Shown in pieces: positions 1-8,073 of a stretch of DNA of 44,714 bases (position 1 is the stretch's first letter; each line of letters opens with the position of its first letter). Source of the DNA: a virus; the IMG/VR virus record IMGVR_UViG_3300042869_001314, positions 1 through 44,714 of that record. One strand, 5' to 3'. A program made the position numbers and the translations under genes. The notes beneath the pieces were generated by a model. It was not told the DNA's origin, made no database searches, and saw only the letters and a program-made list of their open reading frames with translations.

Positions 1-2724
1 TTGGAAAATTTTAACATCTGTAATATTAAAAGAATTCTGATCAATTAAAGATGGCAGATGTCCGATCTGCTGATCGTTTTTAAATCTCCAATATTTTTGA
101 TCTACCCAAAATTGAGGATCCTGCACCGCTCCAGTTAAAAGATCTTTGGTTTTTGAAAATAAGAAGAGAGTTTCAACATCAAATACTGGAGAAATTGATT
201 TAAAATGATCTATTAATCTTTCTGAATAGACATCATTCGGTAAGAAAAATGTGTATTTATCGGTGTCACTTGATCCAGACGTTGGACTAGATACTCCAGG
301 GCTAGGGGTAGATTCTGAAAACAGAATATGATACATTTCCTTGCTTAAATATCGAGCTCTAGCGTGTATAATTTTATCCAAAACCACATATTCGAATAGT
401 CTGATTCCAGGATGCTCACTTGAATTTAAAATAGAAGCAAGATCATCAAGATCAGTAAAATATGGAATTATGTAGTTAGAAAATAGAGAAATTTGGATTA
501 CTTTACCCTCCTTTGGGTTATTCAGATAGAATCCTGCGTTAAAGTCATCCGTATAAACGGTGTTACAAAATCTTAAGAAGTAGAGAGATTTAAGAGAAAC
601 GTCTTTGAAATCTTCAACTCTTAAGTGAGCTCGATTATTACCTAGGCCCCAATATTCTTTTTTAGGATGATCCTGAATTGGATCGTTATATGGAACATAT
701 GACTGGGTACTATTATCATACAGTTCAACATCATATAAATTTTGACCCATCCCGTATCTATTCTTATAGAAAGAATTCCATTCTAAAAGATTTTTATATA
801 CATTAATAGTAGTCGCAGCATCCTCGCTGTTTAAAACATTTACCTTTGGATAATATAGAGTTGAGGCTCCAAAATCAATTAATCTGACATTTTCAAGATT
901 ACTGATGCTATAATCAAATTTATCCTCTAATCTGGTTATACCTATGATCTGAGGAACCTGGTTCTGCTGAACTGTTACAAATTTACTAAATACGCTAGTG
1001 TTTCCGTAAAAGTCATGTAATTCTAACGTAACCCTATAGGTGCCAGCATAAGGAAGAAAATGAGGTAATTCTTTTAGATCTTTTATCAATCCACGATAAC
1101 TAAAATTATAAGGGTTTGGTGAATTTTTAGTAATCCTCCAAGTTATCTCGTAGAAATTTTTAAAATCTATATTCTCCAGAGTAAAATAAGGGTTAACTGC
1201 AGCTAAATCTTGAAAGGTCACTCCTCTGAAACTTTGAAAAGTAAACTTATCTGTTACTACATTCAGTATAATAGGAGCCCCTATTAATCTTTCAGGATCA
1301 TCTCCGTCTTCCCATTCTAATCTTGCGCTTAGGTCTGGGTACCTTTGATTTTTTATTTCATCGTAAAAGTTTTTTATGTATGTATTGATTATAGGAATAG
1401 CTCCAACTGAGTACCTTTGACTGTTTTGAAAAGGATTTTCAGTTCCAGGATTCAGGATAAATGATCCAAAATTAGGACCGTTAGGAATCTCTTTTCTTAA
1501 AAGAGGGGAAAGCGATCTTAGGATTAAATTGGTGTTTAAATCAGGATAAACGGAAAGATCTGCCTCCTCATTCATATTAAAGTCATAAATTTTGGTATCG
1601 TCCTGCCAGAATTTAATGGTAATCTTTTGAAAATAGATGAATTCTCCGATGACATCTTTTATCTTTACGTTTATCGGTAAAAACTCATTCTTAAGTTTAT
1701 CCTTTAATCGGTTAAGCTTATAAAATATTTCATCTACTGTAAATTCAGTAGTCTCTTCTATTTCTGGTATTCCATCGTCATCAAATTGATCTGTCTCTTT
1801 AGTAAATTGATAAACCAGGGCCAAGAATTCAGTCTTTTTAAATTGATTTCCAAATTTAATATTTCGGTTTTTATCCAAAATATTCATATTATCAATCTTT
1901 CCGTCATCTAAATAATCAGTAACGTCGACCAATAATTGTTTATTAAAATAGGAGGAACCAGGATTGACATTTTTCCAATATTCTTTGATTTGTAGAACGT
2001 CTTTATATCCTAATAGATTGACAAAATTAGAAAGACCTTTATAAGTTCCAATATAAGGATAAATTTGGTCCTTGTTTACTAGGAGAGCTTTTCTGGATTC
2101 ATTTACTTTTTCCCAGTCAGGTAAGGCCTCTTTAATATCATAGTCTTTAAGAATATTTGCATCTTCCTTGTTAAATTTGATTCCAAAATTACGGGCCCAT
2201 ACTCCAAATCTTTCATCTTCTTCTAGTCCCTCTCCATAGAGATTAATCTCGGCAACTTTAGTTCGAGTCGCCGGACTGGATTCATCTATTAAATAGATGA
2301 ATAGGGTTCGTTCGTATCTGATTTCTAAATTAGGGTTAAATGCAATATTTACCTGTAAAGGAAGATTAATATCTACGGTAGCAGGTCCAGAAATTGGAGA
2401 TACATCTTCATATTTAATGAGCTGAGAATCCTTTTTATTGATGAAAAAGTTCTTTAGTTGATTATCTCTTTCAACGTCATATAGAAAAAACTCTTCAATC
2501 TCGTTATCATTCCATTCAAATAGAATAGATTGACCTGCTGATATTGCTGGAAATTTAAAATCCTGACCTATCTTTTCTAAAATAAATATGTTCTCATTAT
2601 CGAATAAAAAAGTTGAAAGTTCTGGAAAATAAATGGTTCCGACCCAATGTTCATTGTCAACATTGTAATCTAGATTTAAATTTTTTCCAAATTTATCAAA
2701 AAATTGAAGATTGTTAATATTCAT
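1..2724 (-). CDS. Large tail/baseplate-type virion protein, 3' end cut by the window
   Basis: This open frame starts at an ATG at 2724 (MNINNLQFFDKFG) and runs 908 codons to base 1 without a stop, so its C-terminus lies outside the window. Residues about 225-252 (GTYKGL, FVNLLGY, IKEYW) resemble the conserved core of the P2 gpI / T4 gp7 baseplate family. Residues about 555-620 look like an Ig/PKD-type beta domain (YRVTLELHD), common in tail proteins. A late-type promoter motif lies 19 bases upstream of the start, and gp55 lies just upstream. The virion role is likely from late expression and composition. The exact identity (gp7-like wedge component or other tail protein) is inference. Confidence 0.6.
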   Translation of the reverse strand, partial: MNINNLQFFDKFGKNLNLDYNVDNEHWVGTIYFPELSTFLFDNENIFILEKIGQDFKFPAISAGQSILFEWNDNEIEEFFLYDVERDNQLKNFFINKKDSQLIKYEDVSPISGPATVDINLPLQVNIAFNPNLEIRYERTLFIYLIDESSPATRTKVAEINLYGEGLEEDERFGVWARNFGIKFNKEDANILKDYDIKEALPDWEKVNESRKALLVNKDQIYPYIGTYKGLSNFVNLLGYKDVLQIKEYWKNVNPGSSYFNKQLLVDVTDYLDDGKIDNMNILDKNRNIKFGNQFKKTEFLALVYQFTKETDQFDDDGIPEIEETTEFTVDEIFYKLNRLKDKLKNEFLPINVKIKDVIGEFIYFQKITIKFWQDDTKIYDFNMNEEADLSVYPDLNTNLILRSLSPLLRKEIPNGPNFGSFILNPGTENPFQNSQRYSVGAIPIINTYIKNFYDEIKNQRYPDLSARLEWEDGDDPERLIGAPIILNVVTDKFTFQSFRGVTFQDLAAVNPYFTLENIDFKNFYEITWRITKNSPNPYNFSYRGLIKDLKELPHFLPYAGTYRVTLELHDFYGNTSVFSKFVTVQQNQVPQIIGITRLEDKFDYSISNLENVRLIDFGASTLYYPKVNVLNSEDAATTINVYKNLLEWNSFYKNRYGMGQNLYDVELYDNSTQSYVPYNDPIQDHPKKEYWGLGNNRAHLRVEDFKDVSLKSLYFLRFCNTVYTDDFNAGFYLNNPKEGKVIQISLFSNYIIPYFTDLDDLASILNSSEHPGIRLFEYVVLDKIIHARARYLSKEMYHILFSESTPSPGVSSPTSGSSDTDKYTFFLPNDVYSERLIDHFKSISPVFDVETLFLFSKTKDLLTGAVQDPQFWVDQKYWRFKNDQQIGHLPSLIDQNSFNITDVKIFQ

Positions 2725-2743
2725 TTAAAAAGATACGTTTGAT

Positions 2744-2751
2744 TTATTTAT
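2744..2751 (-). promoter_or_regulatory. Late-type promoter motif ATAAATAA
   Basis: On the minus strand this reads ATAAATAA, close to the T4 late promoter element TATAAATA used by gp55-RNA polymerase. It ends 19 bases before the ATG of the large tail/baseplate gene. Confidence 0.6.
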
Positions 2752-2753
2752 CA

Positions 2754-3155
2754 TTAAATACTATAAATTGCACTGTCTCCAGTTGTACTTAAAGAAATAA
2801 AATCTAGATTATCTCCATCGTCTAGACCCGTTCTTTTGTGAATCGCCTTCCATTGCTTAGCGTATCCGTTTTTACAGATTTGAGTAAAATAAGCGAAAGC
2901 ATTTGGATTTTCTGTTTTAGCAGGGTCAAATCCTTTCCAGTATTTTAAGCAATCTAAAAGAGCTGATTGAATACAGTCCTCACGGTCTCTATAGTCTTCA
3001 TAATACATTTTATTAACCGCTCTATTAGCTAATGAAATAAAGCAATTAATAGCAAAGTTAGAGAGTTCTCCGCTCTGTTTACAAAGGATTATTTCCTCTG
3101 TGAATTCTTTATTATTAACATAATGGGTGTCTCCCCTCTTTTTTCTTTTTGACAT
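2754..3155 (-). CDS. 55: gp55-like late-transcription sigma factor
   Basis: This 133-residue protein resembles T4 gp55, the small sigma70-family subunit that directs host RNA polymerase to late promoters. The N-terminal YVNNKEF matches the equivalent segment of gp55. Residues about 75-105 (GFDPAKTENPNAFAYFTQIC followed by a basic helix) match the sigma region 2 segment of gp55 (FDETKYKNPHAYITQAC). It is shorter than the 185-residue T4 protein, and the C-terminal clamp-binding tail is not obvious. It lies 10 bases behind the RuvC-like gene and is probably co-transcribed with it from the AAAACT/TATAAT promoter at 3861-3888. It is the expected reader of the ATAAATAA motifs listed elsewhere. Confidence 0.82.
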   Translation of the reverse strand: MSKRKKRGDTHYVNNKEFTEEIILCKQSGELSNFAINCFISLANRAVNKMYYEDYRDREDCIQSALLDCLKYWKGFDPAKTENPNAFAYFTQICKNGYAKQWKAIHKRTGLDDGDNLDFISLSTTGDSAIYSI

Positions 3156-3165
3156 CTTAATAAGA

Positions 3166-3834
3166 TTATTTTTGGAACAGGATCTGATGTACTTTAACCA
3201 CTCCTAAAAAGGAATCTATCATATCCATAATAGGAGAAACGATCTGGTCCTTTTTTAGGACCCAGTCTTCTGACTCTAGGGCTAAGTATAGATCTGATTG
3301 TTTGACTGAATCAAGGATAGGATCAGTCAAGAATTTGTTGTATATTTCCATCTTTTTTGCATTTCCTTTACATCCTATTGCATTCTTTAATTCAGATGGA
3401 CTAAAAATAAAAAGACGACTTGCGTCGTCTTTTAAGATTTGATTAACCAATTTGTCTTTGATTATTCCAGTGGCTTGCGAAATATCTACTAGAGAATTGC
3501 CAGATGAACCAAAAGAGATTCCTTCTAAAGCAATTACTAGTTCTTCATCAGGGTCTACTTCTTCTTTTATTTTTTCAATTAATAAATTAGTGGCTTCGAT
3601 GTAGTTTACCAGCTTGTTTCTTTCGGTAAGATGGTAGTGCTCTTCAGTTTTTCTTCGGGTTTCAGTTCGATAGATTTTGATCGTCGGATAAGTAGTAGTT
3701 AGATCTTCTAGATTTTTTTCCTCTTTCTTGGTAATGTTTGTGTTTGCTAAAGCTAGCCATTTATAGCTTTTAAAGTCTCGACATATGCATATTCCAGGAT
3801 ATAATATGGAAAAATCTATTCCAATTATAGTCAT
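3166..3834 (-). CDS. RuvC-like Holliday-junction resolvase
   Basis: The 222-residue protein has an RNase H-fold resolvase pattern. The first strand has an acidic residue (MTIIGIDFS, D7), a second acidic site lies in ALEGISFGSSG (E104), basic residues lie around 156-161, and a C-terminal helix carries D204 and D207 (PIMDMIDSFLGV). This is the acidic-residue layout of RuvC enzymes, which cut four-way junctions. T4 resolves junctions with the unrelated endonuclease VII (gp49), so this would be a functional replacement. It is first in a two-gene unit with gp55. Function is inferred from motif order only. Confidence 0.75.
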   Translation of the reverse strand: MTIIGIDFSILYPGICICRDFKSYKWLALANTNITKKEEKNLEDLTTTYPTIKIYRTETRRKTEEHYHLTERNKLVNYIEATNLLIEKIKEEVDPDEELVIALEGISFGSSGNSLVDISQATGIIKDKLVNQILKDDASRLFIFSPSELKNAIGCKGNAKKMEIYNKFLTDPILDSVKQSDLYLALESEDWVLKKDQIVSPIMDMIDSFLGVVKVHQILFQK

Positions 3835-3860
3835 TCATTTGGGATAATTTTTAAAAAAAT

Positions 3861-3888
3861 ATTATACTCTTAGATCCTTTAAAGTTTT
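3861..3888 (-). promoter_or_regulatory. Early/middle-type promoter AAAACT-N16-TATAAT
   Basis: On the minus strand AAAACT (3888-3883) is followed by 16 bases and TATAAT (3866-3861), 27 bases before the RuvC-like ATG. Eight other sites in the window share the arrangement. Confidence 0.6.
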
Positions 3889-3906
3889 AAACTGATAAAA
3901 GATTTA

Positions 3907-4359
3907 TTAAAAGTCAGTATCTACAGTATAAGTACTTGTACCTATCGTCCAGCTTAGAGAATCATTGCTTGTAAAAGTAGTCATTTTTGTTTTAATTTCA
4001 CCCAATAGGCTGCTCAATAGGGTTACATAATCCTGATGCATCATACTAGTTTTCAAAGAAGGAGCAATATTCGTATTCCACCAATTTTGAAACGCAGTAA
4101 ATGCTCCTCCTTCATCGTCATCACCTGATACTCCCCAGCTAAAGAATGTAGCGGCACTAAGTTGATCTTTATAAGGTTCCCAGAAAGATTCATTTTTAAA
4201 CAGATTTTCAATTTTACTAGATAATGATTTTGCTGTTTCTAATCCAAGTGCATTCGGATTCTTTAATTGTAAATTTGAAGGAGCAGATACTCCTGAAACT
4301 GATCCGACAGTTTCATTAATTCTTATAAATTGTTTAAAATTTAAAACGTTTTTCTTCAT
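3907..4359 (-). CDS. Unknown protein with capsid-targeting-like N-terminus
   Basis: The 150-residue product is not recognised. Its N-terminus, MKKNVLNFKQFIRINE, has the F-x-x-F...I-x-E form shared by several unrelated proteins in this window and resembles the gp21-cleaved leaders of T4 internal proteins. The predicted cut would be after E16. The remainder is Ser/Thr/Asn-rich with no Cys and no membrane segment. Upstream, the A/T-rich run is only an imperfect late motif, and one copy of a 24-base inverted repeat lies at 4389-4412. A role as a packaged internal protein is inference. Confidence 0.6.
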   Translation of the reverse strand: MKKNVLNFKQFIRINETVGSVSGVSAPSNLQLKNPNALGLETAKSLSSKIENLFKNESFWEPYKDQLSAATFFSWGVSGDDDEGGAFTAFQNWWNTNIAPSLKTSMMHQDYVTLLSSLLGEIKTKMTTFTSNDSLSWTIGTSTYTVDTDF

Positions 4360-4388
4360 TTGAAATACTATTTTTTTATTTTTACTTT

Positions 4389-4412
4389 AGTAAATCTATA
4401 GTAATACTAAAG
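4389..4412. repeat. 24-base inverted repeat, left arm
   Basis: This 24-base sequence (begins AGTAAATCTATAG, ends TACTAAAG) occurs in perfect inverted orientation at 5193-5216. The two arms flank the TylF-type methyltransferase gene at 4448-5089. Confidence 0.8.
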
Positions 4413-4447
4413 TTTTGAATAGATCAAAATTTATTAAAATCAAGTAT

Positions 4448-5089
4448 CTATCTATTTTTAATTATTTTTATACCAGTATAGTCAATTTTGTTAATTTCAA
4501 TATCTGAGTTAGAAAAGTATTCGTCTACTGCTTTTTTAGAACCTTGCCAGTGTCCATAGTCGTCAACTATTAAGACTCCGTTAACTGACAAGTTAGGATA
4601 AAGAACATCTAATTCAATCTTGGTAGATTGATACCAGTCGGTATCTAATCTGAGTAGAGAAATCTTATCAGGTACGTTATTGGCATCAGTTAAGGTTTTC
4701 AATATGTCACCGATCACATAATTTACTTGGTCTTGTGAAAATTTAGAAGTCTGAAGCAGACTCTTTACTGAATCTAAAGAGGCATAACACATAACTGATT
4801 CTAGTATATCCTTTGCCTTATTTGAGCGTAAGTCGACGTCATTTTCATCTGGCTCCGTCATGCCTTCAAAAGTATCATATAACCATACCTTTTTATCTTG
4901 GATATCATGATAATGAAGATAGTCCATGATTCCTTTTATGTTTCCACCTTTCCAGACTCCACATTCTACAATGTCTCCTGGTATTTTATTAATTCTGATG
5001 TACTCTAAAGAATTAAATAATTCAGTTATTCTTTCCACGCTAGTCATGGAATAGGGTTTTACAATTTTGATAAATTCTTCTAGGATCAT
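4448..5089 (-). CDS. TylF/MycF-type class I methyltransferase
   Basis: The 213-residue protein matches the TylF (macrocin O-methyltransferase) family of SAM-dependent sugar O-methyltransferases. The SAM-binding motif is PGDIVECGVWKGGN (residues 37-50). WLYDTFEGMTEP (69-80) carries the conserved DTFEGM. LRLDTDWYQST (147-156) and VDDYGHW (175-181) give the acidic metal and substrate residues of this family. Such enzymes methylate hydroxyls of sugars. In a phage this could alter a surface glycan, but the substrate cannot be read from sequence. The gene sits between the two arms of a 24-base inverted repeat, which suggests a separately acquired module. Confidence 0.82.
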   Translation of the reverse strand: MILEEFIKIVKPYSMTSVERITELFNSLEYIRINKIPGDIVECGVWKGGNIKGIMDYLHYHDIQDKKVWLYDTFEGMTEPDENDVDLRSNKAKDILESVMCYASLDSVKSLLQTSKFSQDQVNYVIGDILKTLTDANNVPDKISLLRLDTDWYQSTKIELDVLYPNLSVNGVLIVDDYGHWQGSKKAVDEYFSNSDIEINKIDYTGIKIIKNR

Positions 5090-5101
5090 AGTTCTATTTT
5101 T

Positions 5102-5109
5102 TTATTTAT
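5102..5109 (-). promoter_or_regulatory. Late-type motif ATAAATAA, short spacing
   Basis: ATAAATAA on the minus strand, 12 bases from the methyltransferase ATG. This is closer than the 16-20 bases at other sites, so late use is less certain. Confidence 0.4.
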
Positions 5110-5151
5110 TTCTCATATATTAAAACTTTTGCTTTTTTCAGTAGTAAAAAA

Positions 5152-5165
5152 GGGTGGAGGGTGGG
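5152..5165 (+). other. G-rich patch, possible G-quadruplex, in the divergent spacer
   Basis: GGGTGGAGGGTGGG stands out in very AT-rich surroundings. It has three GGG tracts and one GG tract with one-base loops. It lies in the 204-base spacer between minus-strand and plus-strand genes. The spacer also holds the right arm of the inverted repeat and a GCGCGCG run near 5229-5235. Confidence 0.4.
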
Positions 5166-5192
5166 AGATTACTTTATCTTTCTTTATCTATA

Positions 5193-5216
5193 CTTTAGTA
5201 TTACTATAGATTTACT
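5193..5216. repeat. 24-base inverted repeat, right arm
   Basis: Perfect reverse complement of 4389-4412. The two arms are separated by 780 bases that contain the methyltransferase gene. Confidence 0.8.
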
Positions 5217-5270
5217 TTAGAGTTACTTGCGCGCGAAGGGTAAAAATTTTTAAGATTCAATTCAGTGTGG

Positions 5271-5276
5271 TATAAT
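5271..5276 (+). promoter_or_regulatory. Probable -10 element TATAAT for the UV-endonuclease operon
   Basis: TATAAT lies 17 bases before the ATG at 5294 in the divergent spacer. No clear AAAACY box is present 16-17 bases upstream, so the promoter class is uncertain. Confidence 0.4.
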
Positions 5277-5293
5277 TACTTAAAATAAAAAAT

Positions 5294-5608
5294 ATGACAC
5301 TGAGAAAAAAAATTAAAGCCAAGATTCTTTCTTCAGCTCGAAGATTGGGATTTATCAAGAAAGAAGTTTCTCCTGAGTTTACTAAATTACAGATACAGTC
5401 TGCGATTGATCAGAGCGGGAATCGATTTGATCATTCCGATTTTGTGCTAGCTAAACAGCGTTTGCGTGGAATCTATAAAAAGACTACTCAGCAACAGCAG
5501 TCGTGCCATTATGATTTTATCAAGCATACCTGCCGCTGCGGTTTAACAATTGACAAGATAAAATCAGGAGAAACCTGTGTGTTAAACAGTAGTAAAAATA
5601 GAGTATGA
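5294..5608 (+). CDS. Small basic protein of unknown function
   Basis: This 104-residue protein is not recognised. The N-terminus is strongly basic (MTLRKKIKAKILSSARR). The C-terminal part has CHYDFIKHTCRCGLTI, with Cys and His residues that could bind a metal. It is the first gene after the divergent spacer. Its stop overlaps the start of the UV-damage endonuclease (ATGA), so the two are probably translationally coupled. Confidence 0.55.
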   Translation: MTLRKKIKAKILSSARRLGFIKKEVSPEFTKLQIQSAIDQSGNRFDHSDFVLAKQRLRGIYKKTTQQQQSCHYDFIKHTCRCGLTIDKIKSGETCVLNSSKNRV

Positions 5609-6537
5609 ATCTGGGATATTGCTGCATCAATCTTACTCTAGGTGAGAAAGGAATCACCACTAATCGTGGTATGATCAAACGTACCTTTCAAGCTGAAGGT
5701 AAACAGCGAGCAAGTGACTTGGCCTTGTTGAATCTTCAAGATGTGCTTCAAGTTCTACACTGGAATCTGGAACAGGGTATCCTGATCTATCGTATGTCTA
5801 GTGATATTTTTCCCTGGATGAGCGAATACAGATTCGAGGATCTGCCTAACTATCCTAAAATTCAGCAAGCATGCGAAGAGATCGGCAACTTTGCCCTAGC
5901 TAACAATATAAGACTCTCTTTTCATCCCGGTCAATTTGATGTCCTTGCTTCTGAACGCGAATCAGTAGTTGAAAAGACGATATACGATCTGGATCAACAT
6001 GCTCGAATCATGGACCTGATGCGTCTTCCAAGAACACACCAGTTTCCCCTTAACATACATGTTGGAGGCACTTATGGTGATAAAGAATCGGCTGCCTATC
6101 GTTTCTGCCAAAATTTTTCCCGACTCTCCGAGTCTACTCGATCCCGATTGGTGGTAGAAAATGACGATAAAGAGACCCAATACAGCGTGACGGATCTACA
6201 CCAGCTGATTTTTTCCAGAGTTGGAACCCCAATCACCTTTGATTTCTTTCATCATCTCTTCTGCACAGGCGACTTGACCTCAGATCAGGCAGCCGCTCTA
6301 GCCGCATCTACTTGGCCGGTCGGTATTCGTCCCTTAGCTCATTATAGTAGCAGTCGTAAGATCAATGAAGATCAATCATCAAAGTCTCCAAGATCACATG
6401 CTGACTTTATATACGAAGAGATACCTGAAATAGGTAGATTCTTTGACATTGAAATAGAGGCTAAAGCCAAAGAATTGGCTCTTTTTAGATATCAGGAACA
6501 ATTTAATCAAATAGAAAATGAATCAAATAAAGTTTAA
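5605..6537 (+). CDS. uvdE: UV-damage endonuclease (UVDE family)
   Basis: The 310-residue protein has the TIM-barrel UVDE pattern. GYCCIN at residues 4-9 and YRMSSDIFPW at 62-71 are conserved. Metal and catalytic residues lie in SFHPGQFD (H107), NIHVGG (H152), VENDD (E185), DFFHH (H216), LAHYS (H246), SHADF (H265) and DIEIEAKAKELA. The enzyme nicks DNA 5' to UV photoproducts and starts alternative excision repair. The start codon overlaps the preceding stop. Codon choice looks richer in G/C (CTG, CGT, GCC) than in the replication genes, suggesting a different origin. T4 uses the unrelated DenV for this job. Confidence 0.92.
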   Translation: MNLGYCCINLTLGEKGITTNRGMIKRTFQAEGKQRASDLALLNLQDVLQVLHWNLEQGILIYRMSSDIFPWMSEYRFEDLPNYPKIQQACEEIGNFALANNIRLSFHPGQFDVLASERESVVEKTIYDLDQHARIMDLMRLPRTHQFPLNIHVGGTYGDKESAAYRFCQNFSRLSESTRSRLVVENDDKETQYSVTDLHQLIFSRVGTPITFDFFHHLFCTGDLTSDQAAALAASTWPVGIRPLAHYSSSRKINEDQSSKSPRSHADFIYEEIPEIGRFFDIEIEAKAKELALFRYQEQFNQIENESNKV

Positions 6538-6808
6538 ATATTGGAACTGTATTCCAGTTTTCAAGACCTATTCAAACGGCAGAAAGTCGATCAGCTTAAT
6601 CGACGCTAAGGACGGATCTCCAGTTGCAAATGCAACTCTTAATCTTCCCAGCATTGAACTTGAATTGGATGAAGTTATAGTAAAGAACTATTCCGAAAAC
6701 GAAGGCATTCGTCCAGCCCTGATTGAAGCCGGAATAATTGGTCCCAGCTTACGTACCGTTTCTACGGGTTACGTGACTGCTACTGTGCATAAAATAATCA
6801 CTAAATAA
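6518..6808 (+). CDS. Small conserved-looking phage protein, unknown function
   Basis: The 96-residue product begins 20 bases inside the end of the UV-endonuclease gene, in another frame. The central VIVKNYSENEGIRPALIEAGII looks like a conserved core seen in small proteins of many phages and plasmids, but no function is known to me. It has no Cys-rich site or membrane segment. Its stop shares a base with the next start (TAATG), so it is part of the same operon. Confidence 0.6.
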   Translation: MNQIKFKYWNCIPVFKTYSNGRKSISLIDAKDGSPVANATLNLPSIELELDEVIVKNYSENEGIRPALIEAGIIGPSLRTVSTGYVTATVHKIITK

Positions 6809-7098
6809 TGAGAGCAAGAGAAAAAAAATTGCTTGAAGCCTGGAGATCCTGTATGACTGATCTCTACGCTCAGTCCACCCCTTCAGCTGACTTTGATCAG
6901 CTTTTAGAATCTGCACCTCTTAATCCAGAAGGTCAAAAAGTAATCGACTATGATTCCTATGAAATTGATCATGAACTTTTAACCGAGATTGTCGAGGGTT
7001 ATGTTAAGAAGCTTAAAATGAATAAGTATGAGCAGACCGGATTCTACATGAATACTTATTTAGGAGCCAGTCCTCGATCTAAAAGAAAACAGGATTAA
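6808..7098 (+). CDS. Small unknown protein
   Basis: This 96-residue protein is not recognised. It is mainly helical in character, with an acidic middle (YDSYEIDHELLTEIVEGY) and a basic C-terminus (SPRSKRKQD). It starts in a TAATG overlap with the gene before it and is the last gene of the run that begins at 5294. Confidence 0.55.
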   Translation: MRAREKKLLEAWRSCMTDLYAQSTPSADFDQLLESAPLNPEGQKVIDYDSYEIDHELLTEIVEGYVKKLKMNKYEQTGFYMNTYLGASPRSKRKQD

Positions 7099-7124
7099 AA
7101 CCATTTCTCCTATTTTTATATAAT
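7097..7124 (+). promoter_or_regulatory. Early/middle-type promoter AAAACC-N16-TATAAT
   Basis: AAAACC at 7097-7102, a 16-base spacer, and TATAAT at 7119-7124, 23 bases before the GTG start of the dehydrogenase gene. Confidence 0.6.
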
Positions 7125-7147
7125 AATTAATAAAAAGTAAAATAATT

Positions 7148-8071
7148 GTGAAAAAAAGAAAAAGTATCGGAGTTATCGGACAGGGATTTGTCGGAACTGC
7201 AGTAAGAGAAAAAATGAAAGAGGAATTTTTAGTTCGAGCATACGATAAATTTAATCCTGAAAATTCGGTCGATCATACTGAATCTGAGATCTATTCAGAA
7301 GTTAAAAATTCAATCGATACTCTAGTAGAGAATTGCGATATCATCTTCGTCTGCGTGCCAACACCAATGTTTCCAGATGGAGAATGCGATACTTCGATCG
7401 TAGAATCTGTGATTCAGGATCTTGCTCAGAGTTGTGATTCTCTTGATCGTTCAGTGATTGCAGTTTTAAAATCTACAGTTCCTCCTGGAACCACTAAAAG
7501 ATTAAACCTGATTTCTAAATTAGTAGGAGTAGTGTTTAGTCCTGAATTTTTAACTGAAGCAAATTCAGTTCAAGATTTTAAAAATCAAACCCGAATCATT
7601 GTTGGTTCAGATTGGGCAGAGTATGTTAATCCTGTTCTAGAAATATTTAGTAAAAGCTTTCCAAAAGCTGACTTGATTTCCTTAAATACTCAAGATGCTG
7701 AAATGGTAAAATATATGACCAATCTCTATCTTGCTACCAAAGTAAGTTTTTTCAATGATATGTTTAGAATATGTCAAACCGTAGGAGCTGATTATGCAAG
7801 CGTGATCGAAACCACTCTTCTTGATCCTAGAATCGGCAAGTCTCATTATATGGTACCCGGACCGGATGGAGATTATGGATTTGGAGGATCTTGTTTTCCA
7901 AAGGATCTTTCAGCAATGCTCCATCTTGCAGATCAATCTAGAATCCCAGTTCCTACCTTGATGGGAGTTCATACTACTAATCTGATTGTACGACAGAATC
8001 GAGACTGGGAACAGATGGAAGGCCGGGCTGTTTCTAATCGACAAGAATCGATAACCATAGAAAATCAATAA
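7148..8071 (+). CDS. Short UDP-glucose/GDP-mannose dehydrogenase-like protein
   Basis: The 307-residue protein starts at GTG, preceded by an A-rich leader. The N-terminal Rossmann motif is IGVIGQGFVGTAV. It is followed by VCVPTPM, LKSTVPPGT, SPEFLTEA and a central domain with the conserved Lys in YLATKVSFFND. The catalytic Cys lies in GGSCFPKD. These enzymes oxidise nucleotide-sugar alcohols to uronic acids with NAD. Typical family members have about 390-460 residues. This one ends soon after the central domain, so the C-terminal nucleotide-sugar-binding domain is largely missing. It may act on a different substrate or need a partner. It heads a unit with two nuclease genes. Confidence 0.85.
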   Translation: MKKRKSIGVIGQGFVGTAVREKMKEEFLVRAYDKFNPENSVDHTESEIYSEVKNSIDTLVENCDIIFVCVPTPMFPDGECDTSIVESVIQDLAQSCDSLDRSVIAVLKSTVPPGTTKRLNLISKLVGVVFSPEFLTEANSVQDFKNQTRIIVGSDWAEYVNPVLEIFSKSFPKADLISLNTQDAEMVKYMTNLYLATKVSFFNDMFRICQTVGADYASVIETTLLDPRIGKSHYMVPGPDGDYGFGGSCFPKDLSAMLHLADQSRIPVPTLMGVHTTNLIVRQNRDWEQMEGRAVSNRQESITIENQ

Positions 8072-8073
8072 AA

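Noticed and set aside
5962-6180. Minus-strand open frame inside the UV-endonuclease gene
   Set aside because: It lies wholly within a well-supported gene and has no motifs, leader or promoter. Other antisense frames in the window were dropped for the same reason.
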